A stretch of DNA of 64,000 nt, taken from positions 62,001-126,000 of the forward strand of contig NZ_SSOJ01000091.1 in assembly GCF_029871205.1 (NCBI RefSeq). The letters run 5' to 3'. The notes beneath the pieces were generated by a model that did no database searches, had not been told where the DNA came from, and saw only the letters and a list, made by a program, of their open reading frames with translations. Position numbers and translations under genes: made by a program. This document shows, piece by piece, positions 27,579 to 37,300 of the stretch (position 1 is its first letter; each line of letters opens with the position of its first letter). This DNA is from Pseudomonas sp. BN417 (GTDB lineage: Bacteria; Pseudomonadota; Gammaproteobacteria; Pseudomonadales; Pseudomonadaceae).

Positions 27579-27987
27579 TTCGACTCTTCGTACGCCTGAT
27601 CTCAGTAGTGCGGTCCTCTGGAAGCATCCGGCAATCCAACGCCTTTGGAAAAGCGAGGATGCGCGTGAGGGACTTGCTGCTTTTGCTGAGAAGCGGTCGC
27701 CCCGCTGGACTGGACGCTAAATCGAACTCCGCTACCCCATCTGTCGTTTTAGCGGCAGATGGGGCTGAGCCTGGCCGGTGAGTTGCCTCGCTCCGGAGAA
27801 AAAGCCCCAAAGACCAACCCAGGCCCGACGACGCGCTCAGGTTTGCACCGCTGACTAGCGATGCGCGGTGGCACGGGCTGGCGTTTGCTTGAACCTGGAT
27901 TCATTCGCAGTTTCCCCAACGTCCGACGAACTTCAAATCATCGGAGGGGGACGCTTCACGCCTAAATTTGCTAGAGGGATAACAACA
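27579..27987. other. gap with a 9-bp hairpin before the porin gene
   Basis: No gene can be supported. CCCCATCTG at 27735-27743 and CAGATGGGG at 27756-27764 form a perfect inverted repeat with a 12-nt loop. No T-run follows on either strand, so it is not a standard terminator. It could be an element end or an operator. Confidence 0.35.
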
Positions 27988-29274
27988 ATGAAGCTCTCAA
28001 ATCATTCAAATCGTCAGCCGGTATCCTCGGTTCGGTCGGCGATTGCGCTCTCCATCGTTTGTGTAGCCGGAGCCTCCTCTGTGGTAGCAGCCGCGCAAGA
28101 AAGCGGTTTCATCGAGGATGCGACGGGCACCCTGACTCTTCGGAACTACTATCTCAATCGCAATTTTGTGGACACCGCCACCCAGGGCAAGGCTGAAGAG
28201 TGGACACAGAGCTTCATACTCGATGCCAAGTCGGGCTTCACTCAGGGTACCGTGGGCTTCGGCGCCGACATGCTCGGCTTGCTTTCGGTCAAGCTTGACG
28301 GTGGCAAGGGCACCAAGGGCACCCAGCTACTGCCGGTCCATGGCGATGGTCGTCCCGCCGACGACTTCGGCCGTCTGGCCTTGGCAGGCAAGATGCGAGT
28401 TTCGAATACAGAACTGAAGGTCGGCGAGTGGATGCCGGTGTTGCCGATCCTACGCTCCGATGACGGTCGCTCGCTGCCGCAGACCTTCCAGGGTGGCCAG
28501 GTGACTTCCAAGGAAATCGAGGGCCTGACCCTTTATGGAGGCCAGTTCCGGGGCAACAGTCCGCGCAATGATGCGAGCATGGAAGACATGTTCATGAACG
28601 GCCGGCCCGACGCTACATCCGACCGCTTCAACTTTGTTGGCGGCGAGTACGCCTTCAATGAAAACCGCACGCTGGTTGGTCTGTGGAATGCCGAATTGAA
28701 GGACATCTACGAGCAGCAGTTCGTCCAGCTGGTGCACAGCCAACCCATCGGCGACTGGACGCTCGGCGCCACCCTCGGCTACTTCACCGGCAAAGAAGAC
28801 GGTAGCGCCAAGGCTGGTAACCTGGACAACCACACCTGGTCCGGTCTGTTCTCCGCGAAGTATGGCGGCAATACCTTCTATGTCGGACTGCAGAAGGTTG
28901 GTGGTGACGATGCCTGGATGCGGGTCAACGGCACCGCTGGCGGCAGTCTCGCCAACGATAGCTTCAGCTCCAGTTATGACAATGCCAACGAAAGCTCTTG
29001 GCAGGTACGCCATGACTACAACTTCGCTGCAGTCGGAATACCCGGATTGACCCTGATGAATCGCTATATCAGTGGAGACGACATCCACGTTGGTGCCGAT
29101 CGCGATGCCAAGGAGTGGGGGAGGGAAAGCGAGCTCGCCTACGTGGTCCAGTCCGGCACTTTCAAGGCTCTCGGGGTGAAATGGCGCAATTCGACCATGC
29201 GCCGGAGTTGGGGCAGCAACACCAGCTTCGACGAGAATCGCTTGATCGTCTCCTACCCGATTTCATTGTTCTGA
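27988..29274 (+). CDS. OprD-family outer-membrane porin
   Basis: I start at the ATG at 27988 (MKLSNHSNRQ), with GAGGGA upstream. The 428-residue protein has a signal peptide ending near SSVVAAAQ, then GFIEDATGTLTLRNYYLNRN, the beginning typical of OprD porins. Repeated amphipathic strands follow, and it ends RLIVSYPISLF with the terminal Phe needed for outer-membrane insertion. OprD-type channels in Pseudomonas admit aromatic acids and basic amino acids. Its place after the PcaK-type gene suggests an organic acid channel. Confidence 0.88.
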   Translation: MKLSNHSNRQPVSSVRSAIALSIVCVAGASSVVAAAQESGFIEDATGTLTLRNYYLNRNFVDTATQGKAEEWTQSFILDAKSGFTQGTVGFGADMLGLLSVKLDGGKGTKGTQLLPVHGDGRPADDFGRLALAGKMRVSNTELKVGEWMPVLPILRSDDGRSLPQTFQGGQVTSKEIEGLTLYGGQFRGNSPRNDASMEDMFMNGRPDATSDRFNFVGGEYAFNENRTLVGLWNAELKDIYEQQFVQLVHSQPIGDWTLGATLGYFTGKEDGSAKAGNLDNHTWSGLFSAKYGGNTFYVGLQKVGGDDAWMRVNGTAGGSLANDSFSSSYDNANESSWQVRHDYNFAAVGIPGLTLMNRYISGDDIHVGADRDAKEWGRESELAYVVQSGTFKALGVKWRNSTMRRSWGSNTSFDENRLIVSYPISLF

Positions 29275-29310
29275 GGATGAGTATCTGGCAGCAGGAGGCG
29301 TCGTGCTGGT

Positions 29311-29469
29311 CAGGGACTTTTGCGGGAAATCGTTGAAAACCGTCAGGTAGCGTAGGACATCGGTTGCAGCGAGCGCCCTAAATGATGCTAGAAAAATCTG
29401 TGAGTTATGAGGTCGACCACTGGCATGGGGTGCAAGGGGACGAGTGTTCGAATCACTCCGTCCCGACCA
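29311..29469 (+). repeat. 159-bp element end repeat with att copy 2
   Basis: This stretch recurs at 45755-45913 with about 13 mismatches by my count. Its last 45 bases (29425-29469) are the tRNA-Pro(GGG)-like 3' end seen at 16647. It begins CAGGGACTTTTGCGGGA, which also occurs at 16738-16754. I read it as the right end of one element fused to the attachment site. Confidence 0.8.
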
Positions 29470-29481
29470 TATCCAGAAAAA

Positions 29482-29510
29482 GGCCGGTTCAGAAATGAAC
29501 CGGCCTTTTT
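29482..29510 (+). terminator. rho-independent terminator carried with att copy 2
   Basis: GGCCGGTTCA, a GAAA loop and TGAACCGGCC (29482-29505) are followed by five Ts. It is the same hairpin as at 16704-16727, showing that the left ends of the two islands are homologous. Confidence 0.85.
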
Positions 29511-29520
29511 CGTTTCTGGG

Positions 29521-29672
29521 ACTTTTGCGGAATTTCTCCCCAGCGTCCTCTTCAATATTGTCAGCGTTGGTCCCCGCGAATTCGTTGCCGATACCTTGTT
29601 GGCTGCACACCAGCTAATTGCCCCGCTTCGTCAACCGAGTTGTGGCTGGTGATGTCGCTGCACTGGTGATTC
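29521..29672 (-). pseudogene. 3' remnant of the island 3 integrase
   Basis: The minus strand reads CSDITSHNSV, then after a frameshift AANKVSATNSRGPTLTILKR. This parallels the end of the decayed integrase at 16759: ITSHYSAAEL, then EANKISVTDSRRPVLTILRR. Only the last 45 or so codons remain. It sits in the same place relative to att copy 2 as the other does to att copy 1. Confidence 0.65.
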
Positions 29673-29814
29673 GGCAGGGCCTTGGCGTAGTGCATATCTC
29701 CTTGGTTACTCCTCAGATGTCACTATCGGTGTCCAAAATTAGTAGTTCACTGAGAGAAGAGGAAAGGCTCGCGTGGGGAGTCTTACCTTTTGGGCGCGCT
29801 CACATGAAGAACCT

Positions 29815-31566
29815 CTAGATTACGCCCTTTACTTTCTTAAGCATCGTCGAAAGGAATTGACCCCAGTACTGCGTAAGGTCACTGTACTGATCGGTTGGGT
29901 TCTTATGCATTGACTCCGCCTTACCGTACGCGATCAAAAGAAGCGTCAGCGCTTCAATCGTGCGGCGCGCAGCCTTCACCGCTTCATCTCCCGAGACGGC
30001 CCCTGGATCTCGCTCCGAGATTTCTTTGAGGGGCTCCCACATTTCACGATAGAACGGGTGGCGGGTATTGAGGCGGATAATAACTTGGTTGGCCAAGTGT
30101 TGCGTGCTAATGAACATATTTCCAGGAAAGTCCACCGATTCGATCACGAATGGTAGTTCCCTGACCTTTTCGACGTAGGCATTTTTATCCTCTTCGGACT
30201 TGTGGCCAACATCACGTGCAAGCTCCTTAAGTACCCGATCAACCTCATTAGAATCGGATGGCCCCTCGGCGCGGCCCTTGGGCATTGTGACATCAACATC
30301 CTTTACCGCCGAGAGGACAGCAGAATGCTCACCTTCCTTGTCGTGGTCCTCTTTGGCTGCATTTCCCCAAATCTCATCGATTTCCTTGCGTGCCGTTGGG
30401 ATGTGGCGCTCAAGGCAGCCCCGGATCTTGTCTCGTAGCTCGCCATGAGGCTCAACCCCGCGTTTCACATTGCGTATGCCGAAGTAATCATCCAGGTCTG
30501 GGCTGAAGGACACCTCAATCCCGATAAAACGATCAGGATCTTGGACTCCGGCCGGAAGGATACGAGGCACGTTTGTGTATGACACCTCGCGGCTCATCCG
30601 AATGAAGCTCATTGCGCCCAAATTGTCTGGCACGCGAAGCTCCTTCGCGAGTTTGTCGCCACCCAAATAACGTTTCCGAATCACTTCTTTGGGGTATAGG
30701 GTTACCTTCAGGCGTGCTTTTCCTCCAGAAACGCGAATTTCATCGTCGCCGATAACCTTTGCTGGGAAGTGATCGAGAGCACGATTAGTGCCACGAGCCC
30801 GTTTTTCACCTGCTGTCTCGCGTGTGAGAATGTGATCAGCCCAAGTGCCCTCCATGCTCATCAAGGGGTCATGCGCGATAAGTTCTTTATCATTGACCTT
30901 GATTTTTATTCCGCCATTGATGAAATAACGGAAAATCCTAGCAAGCTCTTGCTCTAGCTCCGCGCGGAGCTCGTCGAAGTTGGCTGCCATTCGGCCTTCC
31001 TCAAGTCGGTCGACTTCAGACCAGACGACCAAGGAGCCCGTACCGGAAGGCAAAAGATTTTCCAGATCGTCTGGAATTGGTTCCTGATTAGGAGCTTCGA
31101 GGCCGACCATTTCGCCTGCCTCTTCTTCTTTGAGTGCCTTATCGAGGTCGAAATAGGTGTGCAGCCACGGCGAGTGTGCATGGCCACGACTCCAGACGTT
31201 GATGCGGCGCCCAAAATTGAGTGCAGCGAGCTTTGCTCCAACCCCGTACTTACCAATCGTGTCGGTTCTCATGTAACGCGTCGAGAAACCAATGACCAAG
31301 TAGTGATGCAGCGTGTCTTGATCCATACCACTTCCATCATCTGCAATGGCAATCCGGTGGACATGCTTTTTGCCTTGCCGATTCTGCGCTTGGTCGAGCT
31401 GGATACGTATCTCGTTGGCCTTTGCTTCGATACTGTTATCGATCACCTCGCCCAGGGCCGTAGATAGGCTGTGGCCCGAATCTCGCAAGGATTCGAGGGC
31501 GTGCCCCGCCATGATCATGGGTATCCGTTCATTGACGGGCTTCTTTACTTCGCGATCAGCGTTCAT
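29815..31566 (-). CDS. MORC/Hsp90-like GHKL ATPase
   Basis: The 583-residue protein has an N-terminal GHKL ATP-binding domain: STALGEVIDNSIEAKANEI (Bergerat N-box), IAIADDGSGMDQDTLHHYL, and the glycine lid GKYGVGAKLAALNF. A transducer-like domain follows (EVSFSPDLDDYFGIRNVKRG). This is the layout of MORC-type and MutL-type ATPases, which clamp DNA when ATP binds; bacterial members occur in defence islands. The start has GGAGG upstream. It lies 62 bp beyond a GIY-YIG gene in the same direction, and the two may act together as clamp and nuclease. Confidence 0.75.
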   Translation of the reverse strand: MNADREVKKPVNERIPMIMAGHALESLRDSGHSLSTALGEVIDNSIEAKANEIRIQLDQAQNRQGKKHVHRIAIADDGSGMDQDTLHHYLVIGFSTRYMRTDTIGKYGVGAKLAALNFGRRINVWSRGHAHSPWLHTYFDLDKALKEEEAGEMVGLEAPNQEPIPDDLENLLPSGTGSLVVWSEVDRLEEGRMAANFDELRAELEQELARIFRYFINGGIKIKVNDKELIAHDPLMSMEGTWADHILTRETAGEKRARGTNRALDHFPAKVIGDDEIRVSGGKARLKVTLYPKEVIRKRYLGGDKLAKELRVPDNLGAMSFIRMSREVSYTNVPRILPAGVQDPDRFIGIEVSFSPDLDDYFGIRNVKRGVEPHGELRDKIRGCLERHIPTARKEIDEIWGNAAKEDHDKEGEHSAVLSAVKDVDVTMPKGRAEGPSDSNEVDRVLKELARDVGHKSEEDKNAYVEKVRELPFVIESVDFPGNMFISTQHLANQVIIRLNTRHPFYREMWEPLKEISERDPGAVSGDEAVKAARRTIEALTLLLIAYGKAESMHKNPTDQYSDLTQYWGQFLSTMLKKVKGVI

Positions 31567-31628
31567 ACAGACCCTCCATCAAGTTTGCTTTCGAGCTCAA
31601 AGCCAAACTGGGCACCAGTTGTAGGCTG

Positions 31629-32027
31629 CTACCTCAAATGGGTAAGCGCGTACATAAGAGCTTCCACGTCTTTCTTGTTGCAAAAGGGGCATCCCTGGAG
31701 GTTTCCCATCGGGCGAGCAGGGTGAATTACGTTTTCGATGCGTCCGTCTGCCGACAGAATGTGAAACCACGCGGACTCGAGCCGAAATGCGTGTTCTGCG
31801 GATGCGCACGGCTCCCAAACAATGTGGCTGGTCTCGATTAATCGTTCGTGGCCGCAAAGTCGGTTCACGATGCAGCTGTCGGAGCGGCCGACGTAGAAAG
31901 GCATGTTGTTCCGCAGCAGCATGTACACGCCGACGGCGCCTGCTGGAATTACGGTTCTAAGCTGGTGCGGCACGGCGATATAGCCGAAGCGCCGCGGCGC
32001 ACCTAGCAAAAGGACATGGTTAGTCAC
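31629..32027 (-). CDS. GIY-YIG domain protein
   Basis: The best start is the GTG at 32027, which overlaps the stop of the upstream gene (GTGACTAA). This gives 132 residues. The core reads GAVGVYMLLRNNMPFYVGRS, then a distal Arg in VNRLCGHE and a Glu in FRLESAWFH, matching the GIY-YIG nuclease layout, though the first motif is GVY and not GIY. A Cys pair NLQGCPFCNKKD near the end may bind zinc. It is sandwiched between a sigma-like regulator and a GHKL ATPase on the minus strand. It is a possible DNA-cutting subunit. Confidence 0.7.
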   Translation of the reverse strand: MTNHVLLLGAPRRFGYIAVPHQLRTVIPAGAVGVYMLLRNNMPFYVGRSDSCIVNRLCGHERLIETSHIVWEPCASAEHAFRLESAWFHILSADGRIENVIHPARPMGNLQGCPFCNKKDVEALMYALTHLR

Positions 32028-32520
32028 GGAGGCTCGCCTCGAACTTGGTGGTCGCAACACGAATCGCCCTGCGCAGTTGGGTTATACGGGCAGCAGAGAT
32101 ACCCGTTGCGCGGGCGGTCTCACCAAGTGTTTCTCCGGTGATCAGCCCCTCCATCACGCGTACTGCGTGGCTGCTGGACCTGCCGACCTCGACAGCGACC
32201 GCCTCGGCGAGCTGATTCGCTTCAAGCAATGCTTCTGGGTTCGTAGGGTCGCCAAAGCGTCCCTCCTCAAAGCAGCTCGACTCGCCTTCAGCGGGGAGGT
32301 CTACATAGCGACGAGCCGCGGACTGCCGAGACAAGACTCGCTTAGAGTCGCGGAGAAGATTGCGTAGGAGAAACCTGTCAATGGTCCGTGTTTCACTCAG
32401 CGCCAGGTCGAGCGCGTGCTCCGCCTGCTCAAAGCGCCGTGATCCTGGGGTGTACTTGGCCTGAATGGCCTGGATTCTTGCATAGGCGCAGAAACGCGCC
32501 TCAATTGAGGGGCTGGCCAT
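32020..32520 (-). CDS. sigma-70 region-4-like DNA-binding protein
   Basis: The 166-residue protein ends in a helix-turn-helix TLGETARATGISAARITQLR that resembles region 4 of sigma factors. The N-terminal half is helical and charged (HALDLALSETRTIDRFLLRN). A full region 2 is not recognisable, so it may be a sigma-like regulator and not a true sigma factor. Its stop overlaps the start of the GIY-YIG gene. It is divergent from the AbrB-led operon across 675 bp, so it could control one or both directions. Confidence 0.6.
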   Translation of the reverse strand: MASPSIEARFCAYARIQAIQAKYTPGSRRFEQAEHALDLALSETRTIDRFLLRNLLRDSKRVLSRQSAARRYVDLPAEGESSCFEEGRFGDPTNPEALLEANQLAEAVAVEVGRSSSHAVRVMEGLITGETLGETARATGISAARITQLRRAIRVATTKFEASLRD

Positions 32521-33195
32521 GTTCGCTATCCTTTCTGTGCCTTACCGCCCCACTGGGTGCAGCAAAGCCTTACTAAGAAACGACGATTCGTTCTGTTTTT
32601 GCCTCCATGCCATATGGTGGTCATGGCTGCCTGAACGAGTTGACGTAAAGCATAGGCCCGACTGGCAATCAGCTCGATTTGCGGACCTACATCTCTAATG
32701 GGACCCGATCAGGCGAAAATGCGTATTCGCACCTTCGACAGTGTCAGGTTAACCACGCCCCGAGTGCAGATTAGTATCGGTGAGCGCTGGATATCGAGCG
32801 AGCAGCGCCGTGCTCCAAGCTACCTACTACTAAGCCCGGCGGGAGCGGCCCGCTAGACAATCGCAGGCCCTTGAGCAGGATGCCCAATAGGTCATCGGCG
32901 CCCAGCCAGGCGAATTCGGTTACCAACAATCCAAGCGCTATGCCAGTCGCGATGTCTATCCATTCAGTGGAGTCCCTAGAGAGATTACGTTTCCTGCTTG
33001 GTGGACCGGGCCCAGCCCCAAGCGATTTCGATCGCGGTCAAGGTTTCTCAGTCCGTGAGTGCTCGATTAGCTTAATCGATTGAATTTCCGAGAAAAAATT
33101 GACTGGGCTGAAGCCAGAAACGCTGCTAAATGGGAACTCAATCAAGTATTCTCCGAGTATTGGTAGAGCCTAAACCCAGGCTTGGAGAATGTCGG
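32521..33195. promoter_or_regulatory. divergent control region between the two halves of the island 3 system
   Basis: No gene is convincing here. TCGATTA (33063-33069), GCT and TAATCGA (33073-33079) make a perfect 7-bp inverted repeat about 120 bp before the AbrB-like start, a candidate operator. The rest is mixed sequence with no clear repeats. Promoters for both the minus-strand set and the long plus-strand operon must lie here. Confidence 0.5.
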
Positions 33196-33402
33196 ATGAA
33201 GGTCTTGTTTGATACTCGCAGAATTCAGAAGCTCGGGAGGGTGGCCCTCAGCGAGCAATTGCTAAGGAATGCAGGCCTTGGCGAGGGTGATCAGGTCGAT
33301 ATCTACTTCGATGCCGCAACAAAACGTATCATCATCGAGCCAGCTGTCCAGAGGGGGGATTCCTCTACCCCAGACAAGCTCGCATCAGGGAGGAGCGCAT
33401 GA
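33196..33402 (+). CDS. AbrB/SpoVT-type DNA-binding protein
   Basis: I start at the ATG at 33196, with GGAGAATG upstream; a longer frame from 33130 lacks support. The 68-residue protein reads MKVLFDTRRIQKLGRVALSE, then LLRNAGLGEGDQVDIYFDAA and RIIIEP, a swapped-hairpin AbrB/MazE-like fold. It is probably the autoregulator of the operon. Its stop overlaps the next ATG (ATGA). Confidence 0.75.
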   Translation: MKVLFDTRRIQKLGRVALSEQLLRNAGLGEGDQVDIYFDAATKRIIIEPAVQRGDSSTPDKLASGRSA

Positions 33403-34310
33403 TGGCGGGAGCACCGCGACGAGAGGAGCGTTATTCGGGACACGAGTCTTTCGTGTGCCGTTACGGTTGGCTACCCAAGCTGCACAATGCCATTTCCAGT
33501 GATCCGTTGGCGCTAAAGGATGAGGCTCAAGCAACCATCATCTTGGGCATCGGCCGTAACATGGTTAAGTCGGTGCAATTTTGGGGTGAGGCTTTCGGGA
33601 TCGTCGAGGCTCGGGAGGCAGGAGGTGCTCAATCCGGTCCGTTGGGGCGGCTCCTGCTTTCCAACGACGATGGATGGGACCGCTTTCTTGAGCAGCCCGA
33701 TTCGCTTTGGTTGCTGCATTGGTGGATCTCGACCCATGCTGACGTTGCCGTCTGGAATCTCGTCTTCGGTAACAGTGCTTACTCGCGCTTTGACCGTAAA
33801 GCTCTTATCGCAGGTTTGCTTGAGCGTTCCGTAAAGATCGGCAAAAAGCTCGCCGTCACGACGCTGGAACAACATGCCAGCATTTTTCTGCATTCCTATA
33901 AGCGTGAAGAGTCCGCTGCAGATGACACCTCCTGGTGCCCATTGCAAGACCTAGGGCTTTTTGAAGAAGCGACTGCTGACGATGGGAAGACCGTCTATCT
34001 CGTTGGTAGGAATGCTCCCTTGGGCCTATCGCCGCGGATTTTCCTGTTCGCAGTTGTGGATTTCTTTGCGCGTCGTCGCTCTGCCACCCTCGGCCTGACT
34101 GATCTCATCTACGGAGACTTCAGTCCAGGTGTCGTCTTCCGCCTCGATGAATTCCAGGTGCGCACCCTCCTCGAAGGAGTAGAGCACGAGTTTCCAAGCG
34201 TTTTGCGCTTTGTTGACACTGCTGATACTCAGCAAGTGATTCTTGAGCCTGCACTGGTGCCCGAGTGGGCTGCATGCTTGTGGGTAGCAGGGGAAGAATT
34301 GAATGTCTGA
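33399..34310 (+). CDS. DUF4007 family protein
   Basis: The 303-residue protein contains RYSGHESFVCRYGWLPKLHN, then ATIILGIGRNMVKSVQFWGE and a later segment LWLLHWWIST. These are the clear marks of DUF4007. The family is repeatedly found with PAPS-reductase-like and ATPase genes of DNA-modification or restriction systems, as I recall. Its biochemical function is not established; the repeats look like winged helices. It overlaps the AbrB-like gene by 4 bases and the ATPase gene by 8 bases, so the three are made together. Confidence 0.8.
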   Translation: MMAGAPRREERYSGHESFVCRYGWLPKLHNAISSDPLALKDEAQATIILGIGRNMVKSVQFWGEAFGIVEAREAGGAQSGPLGRLLLSNDDGWDRFLEQPDSLWLLHWWISTHADVAVWNLVFGNSAYSRFDRKALIAGLLERSVKIGKKLAVTTLEQHASIFLHSYKREESAADDTSWCPLQDLGLFEEATADDGKTVYLVGRNAPLGLSPRIFLFAVVDFFARRRSATLGLTDLIYGDFSPGVVFRLDEFQVRTLLEGVEHEFPSVLRFVDTADTQQVILEPALVPEWAACLWVAGEELNV

Positions 34311-37300
34311 GCTTTTAATAAATCAAATCGAGTTGGACTCTAAGTTCCTTCGTTCCATATCCCTTACCCGAGACCTGCGCTCCCCGGAGTCCCTAGACAG
34401 CTATCTCATCACTCCGGCCGTGCTGACAGTGCTGCGGCAGATTGGTGGCGCATTAAAGGCAGGGAGCGCCCAGCGTGCCTGGAAGGTCATGGGTCCGTAC
34501 GGCAGCGGTAAGTCGGCATTGGGCTTGCTGTTGGCTCGTTTGCTGGAGGGTAAGGACAGCTCGCGGGCAATCTATAAGCAACTCAAAGCGGCTTCCCTTG
34601 AAGCTGCAGGGCTGTTCCCACAAGAGCAGAATCGTTTCGCACTGGCCATTACCGGCTCACGTTCTTCGCTTGGCGACGCCCTGGCGCAATCGGTGATTGA
34701 GGCGCTGGAATATCTACCAAGCAGTCGACTCGCGAAAGATCTGAAGCGTCAACTGGATCTGAAAAGCCAGACCTACCGTGATCTCCCGCTCAATGCTGCA
34801 ACAGGCAGCCTATTGAGTGACTTTATTGCTGTTACGAGATCTGCTGGCCACGGCGGTGTACTGCTGCTGATCGACGAACTCGGCAAGTTCGTCGAGCATG
34901 CAGCGCTTCACCCGGAGGCGGGGGATTTGATGTCGCTTCAGCAAATTGCAGAAGCCGCCTCACATCCCACGGATGATGGTCTGCTCGTCCTTACCATGCT
35001 GCATCAGCATTTCGATGCTTATGCAAAAGGCGTTGGTAGAAGTCTTTCTGACGAGTGGCATAAGGTATCGGCTCGCTTCGACGATGTACCGTTCGACGAG
35101 CCAGTTGAACGCTACGCACATTTTGCTATGCATGCGCTGGGGGCTGGTCCAACCATTACCCAGTCCATTGCTATTCAGCAAAAGGCGCGAGAGATTTATC
35201 AACTCAGCATTGGCTTTAAGTTTTTCCGTCAATCGGTAGAGAGTGATTTGTTCGCTCGCGCTGAGGCTCTTTATCCCCTACATCCGGCGGCGTTGGCCGC
35301 TCTAGCGGTCATCTCCAAGCGCTTTGGTCAGAGCGAGCGCTCCTTCCATGCATTTATGCGTGGGCATGAAACAGGTGCACTGCGTGATTACGCTGGGCGC
35401 TCGTGGGTTCATCCTGGTGCTTGGTATGGGCTTCAGGAGCTATTCGACTACCTCACTACAGGTATCGGATTACGCTTCCGGGATCTGGAGGCAGAACGCT
35501 GCTGGGAATATGCACGCTCAGTGATCGAGCGTAGTGATGCAGAACTGACGGACCTTCAGACCGCATTGCTCAAGTCGATTGCAGTAATCGAACTGGTTGC
35601 ACCGTCTCTCCATGTCGCCGCATCGCCTGAATCGCTGGGTTTTGCGCTGATGAGGACTGGCGGTGAAATCGACCAGATAGCCGCCGCTCTGGCAGATCTT
35701 GAACGCAGAACAATTTTGCAAAGCAGGCAGGCCAGCGGGGACTATGTCTTCGCTGTGAGCCAAGCGGTCAACATCGAAGCGCTTTACCAAGAGACTCAGA
35801 AGCGCTCCGACGATGAGCTGATGTTCAACGGGATCGCATTCGCTTTGGCTGAGCGGAGTGTAATCGCAAGCCGCCATTACCAGCAGACAGGTACGCTCCG
35901 CTCGGTGAGAGTGATTGCTGGCACCCCAGATACGATCAAACAGGCCATCGGCAACTATGGTCAGCACGATGGCTGCATCGGGCTTATGTTTGTGGATTCA
36001 GCATCTTCTGAGCAGATTGCTTCGGCAACTACCGTTGCTGGTACTGCGAAGGATGCTTTAACACTTACCGCTATCGTGCAGGTTGGAGCTCAAGAGCGGA
36101 GTGCTCTTGTAAATTATTCGCGCTGGGTCATGGTGCATGACCAGGTGAAGAGCCGTTTTCTTGATCCATGGACTGAGCGTCATGTGGAAACTCAGTTAGC
36201 CAAATCGAGAGAAGAGGTTTCTCGTCTTGTACTTGCTCTGCTGAACCGCCAAGCGAAGGGGGCTTCGGCGTTGACCTACTGGTACCGAGGTAAAGAAGTC
36301 CAGGGGAGTGAGTCGATGAACCTCAGCCAAGCTGCGTCTTGGCTTTTCGATAGCGTGTTCAAGTCAGCTCCCACGATCCACAACGAGCTGATCAACAAGG
36401 ACAAACCCTCGTCAGCGATCACGGCCGCCCGGCAGCGTCTATTCGAATTGCTTGAAAAGCATGGCGGCGAGGAGCTGCTTGGAATCACCGACTTCCCACC
36501 TGAGCGCCTGCTGTATGTCTCACTCTTGCAGTCGACAAGGTTGCATCGGAAGAACGGCTCTCGTTGGTCGCTAACTGCTCCGGACAATGATTCTGATGCT
36601 GGCGTTAGGAAGGTTTGGCTAGAGCTTGATGCTTTGCTCATGACCGACAAGCCGGTCAGCTTTGCTGACGTAACCCGCAAGCTTGCTCAGCCTCCCCTTG
36701 GTGTGCGGAATGGCCCTGCATCGATATGGTGTGTGGTTTATCTGCTCCTAAATAAAGAGTTCTGTGCGATTTTTGAACGTGGCAGCCTGGTTTTGGAGCT
36801 CACTTCAGACCATATGCAACGGATGTTCCGAAGCCCACAGATATTCACTTTCCGCCGCTTTGCTGCGGTTGAGCGCAAGGCACTGATTCAGGACTATGCA
36901 ACAGCGTTAGGGGCTGTGGGTGTACAGGTCAGCTTGGATGCGTCGTACCTCGATGTAACGAGGGGGCTGATTCGCTGGTACATGCAAATACCACAGTATT
37001 CGCAGGAGACAATGCGTCTCTCGAATCAGACCAAGGCATTCAGAGATGTCGTTAAGCGGGCTACAGATCCTGTCGCTCTACTGGCCCAAGATATTCCGCG
37101 TGTGCTGACCGGAATGAAAGGCAAAGAGGGGGCGGATTTTGTCACCCTACTTACGGACTCGTTGACTGAGTTGGGCTTGGCATTCAGGCGTCTCCAAGAT
37201 GAGGTTAGCCTTTCGATGGCCCAGGCATTTGCCATTACTGGGTCTTTCAAAACCCTGCGTACACAGTTGCAGGAAGAGTGCGCCGATGCGGCTCGCTCTC

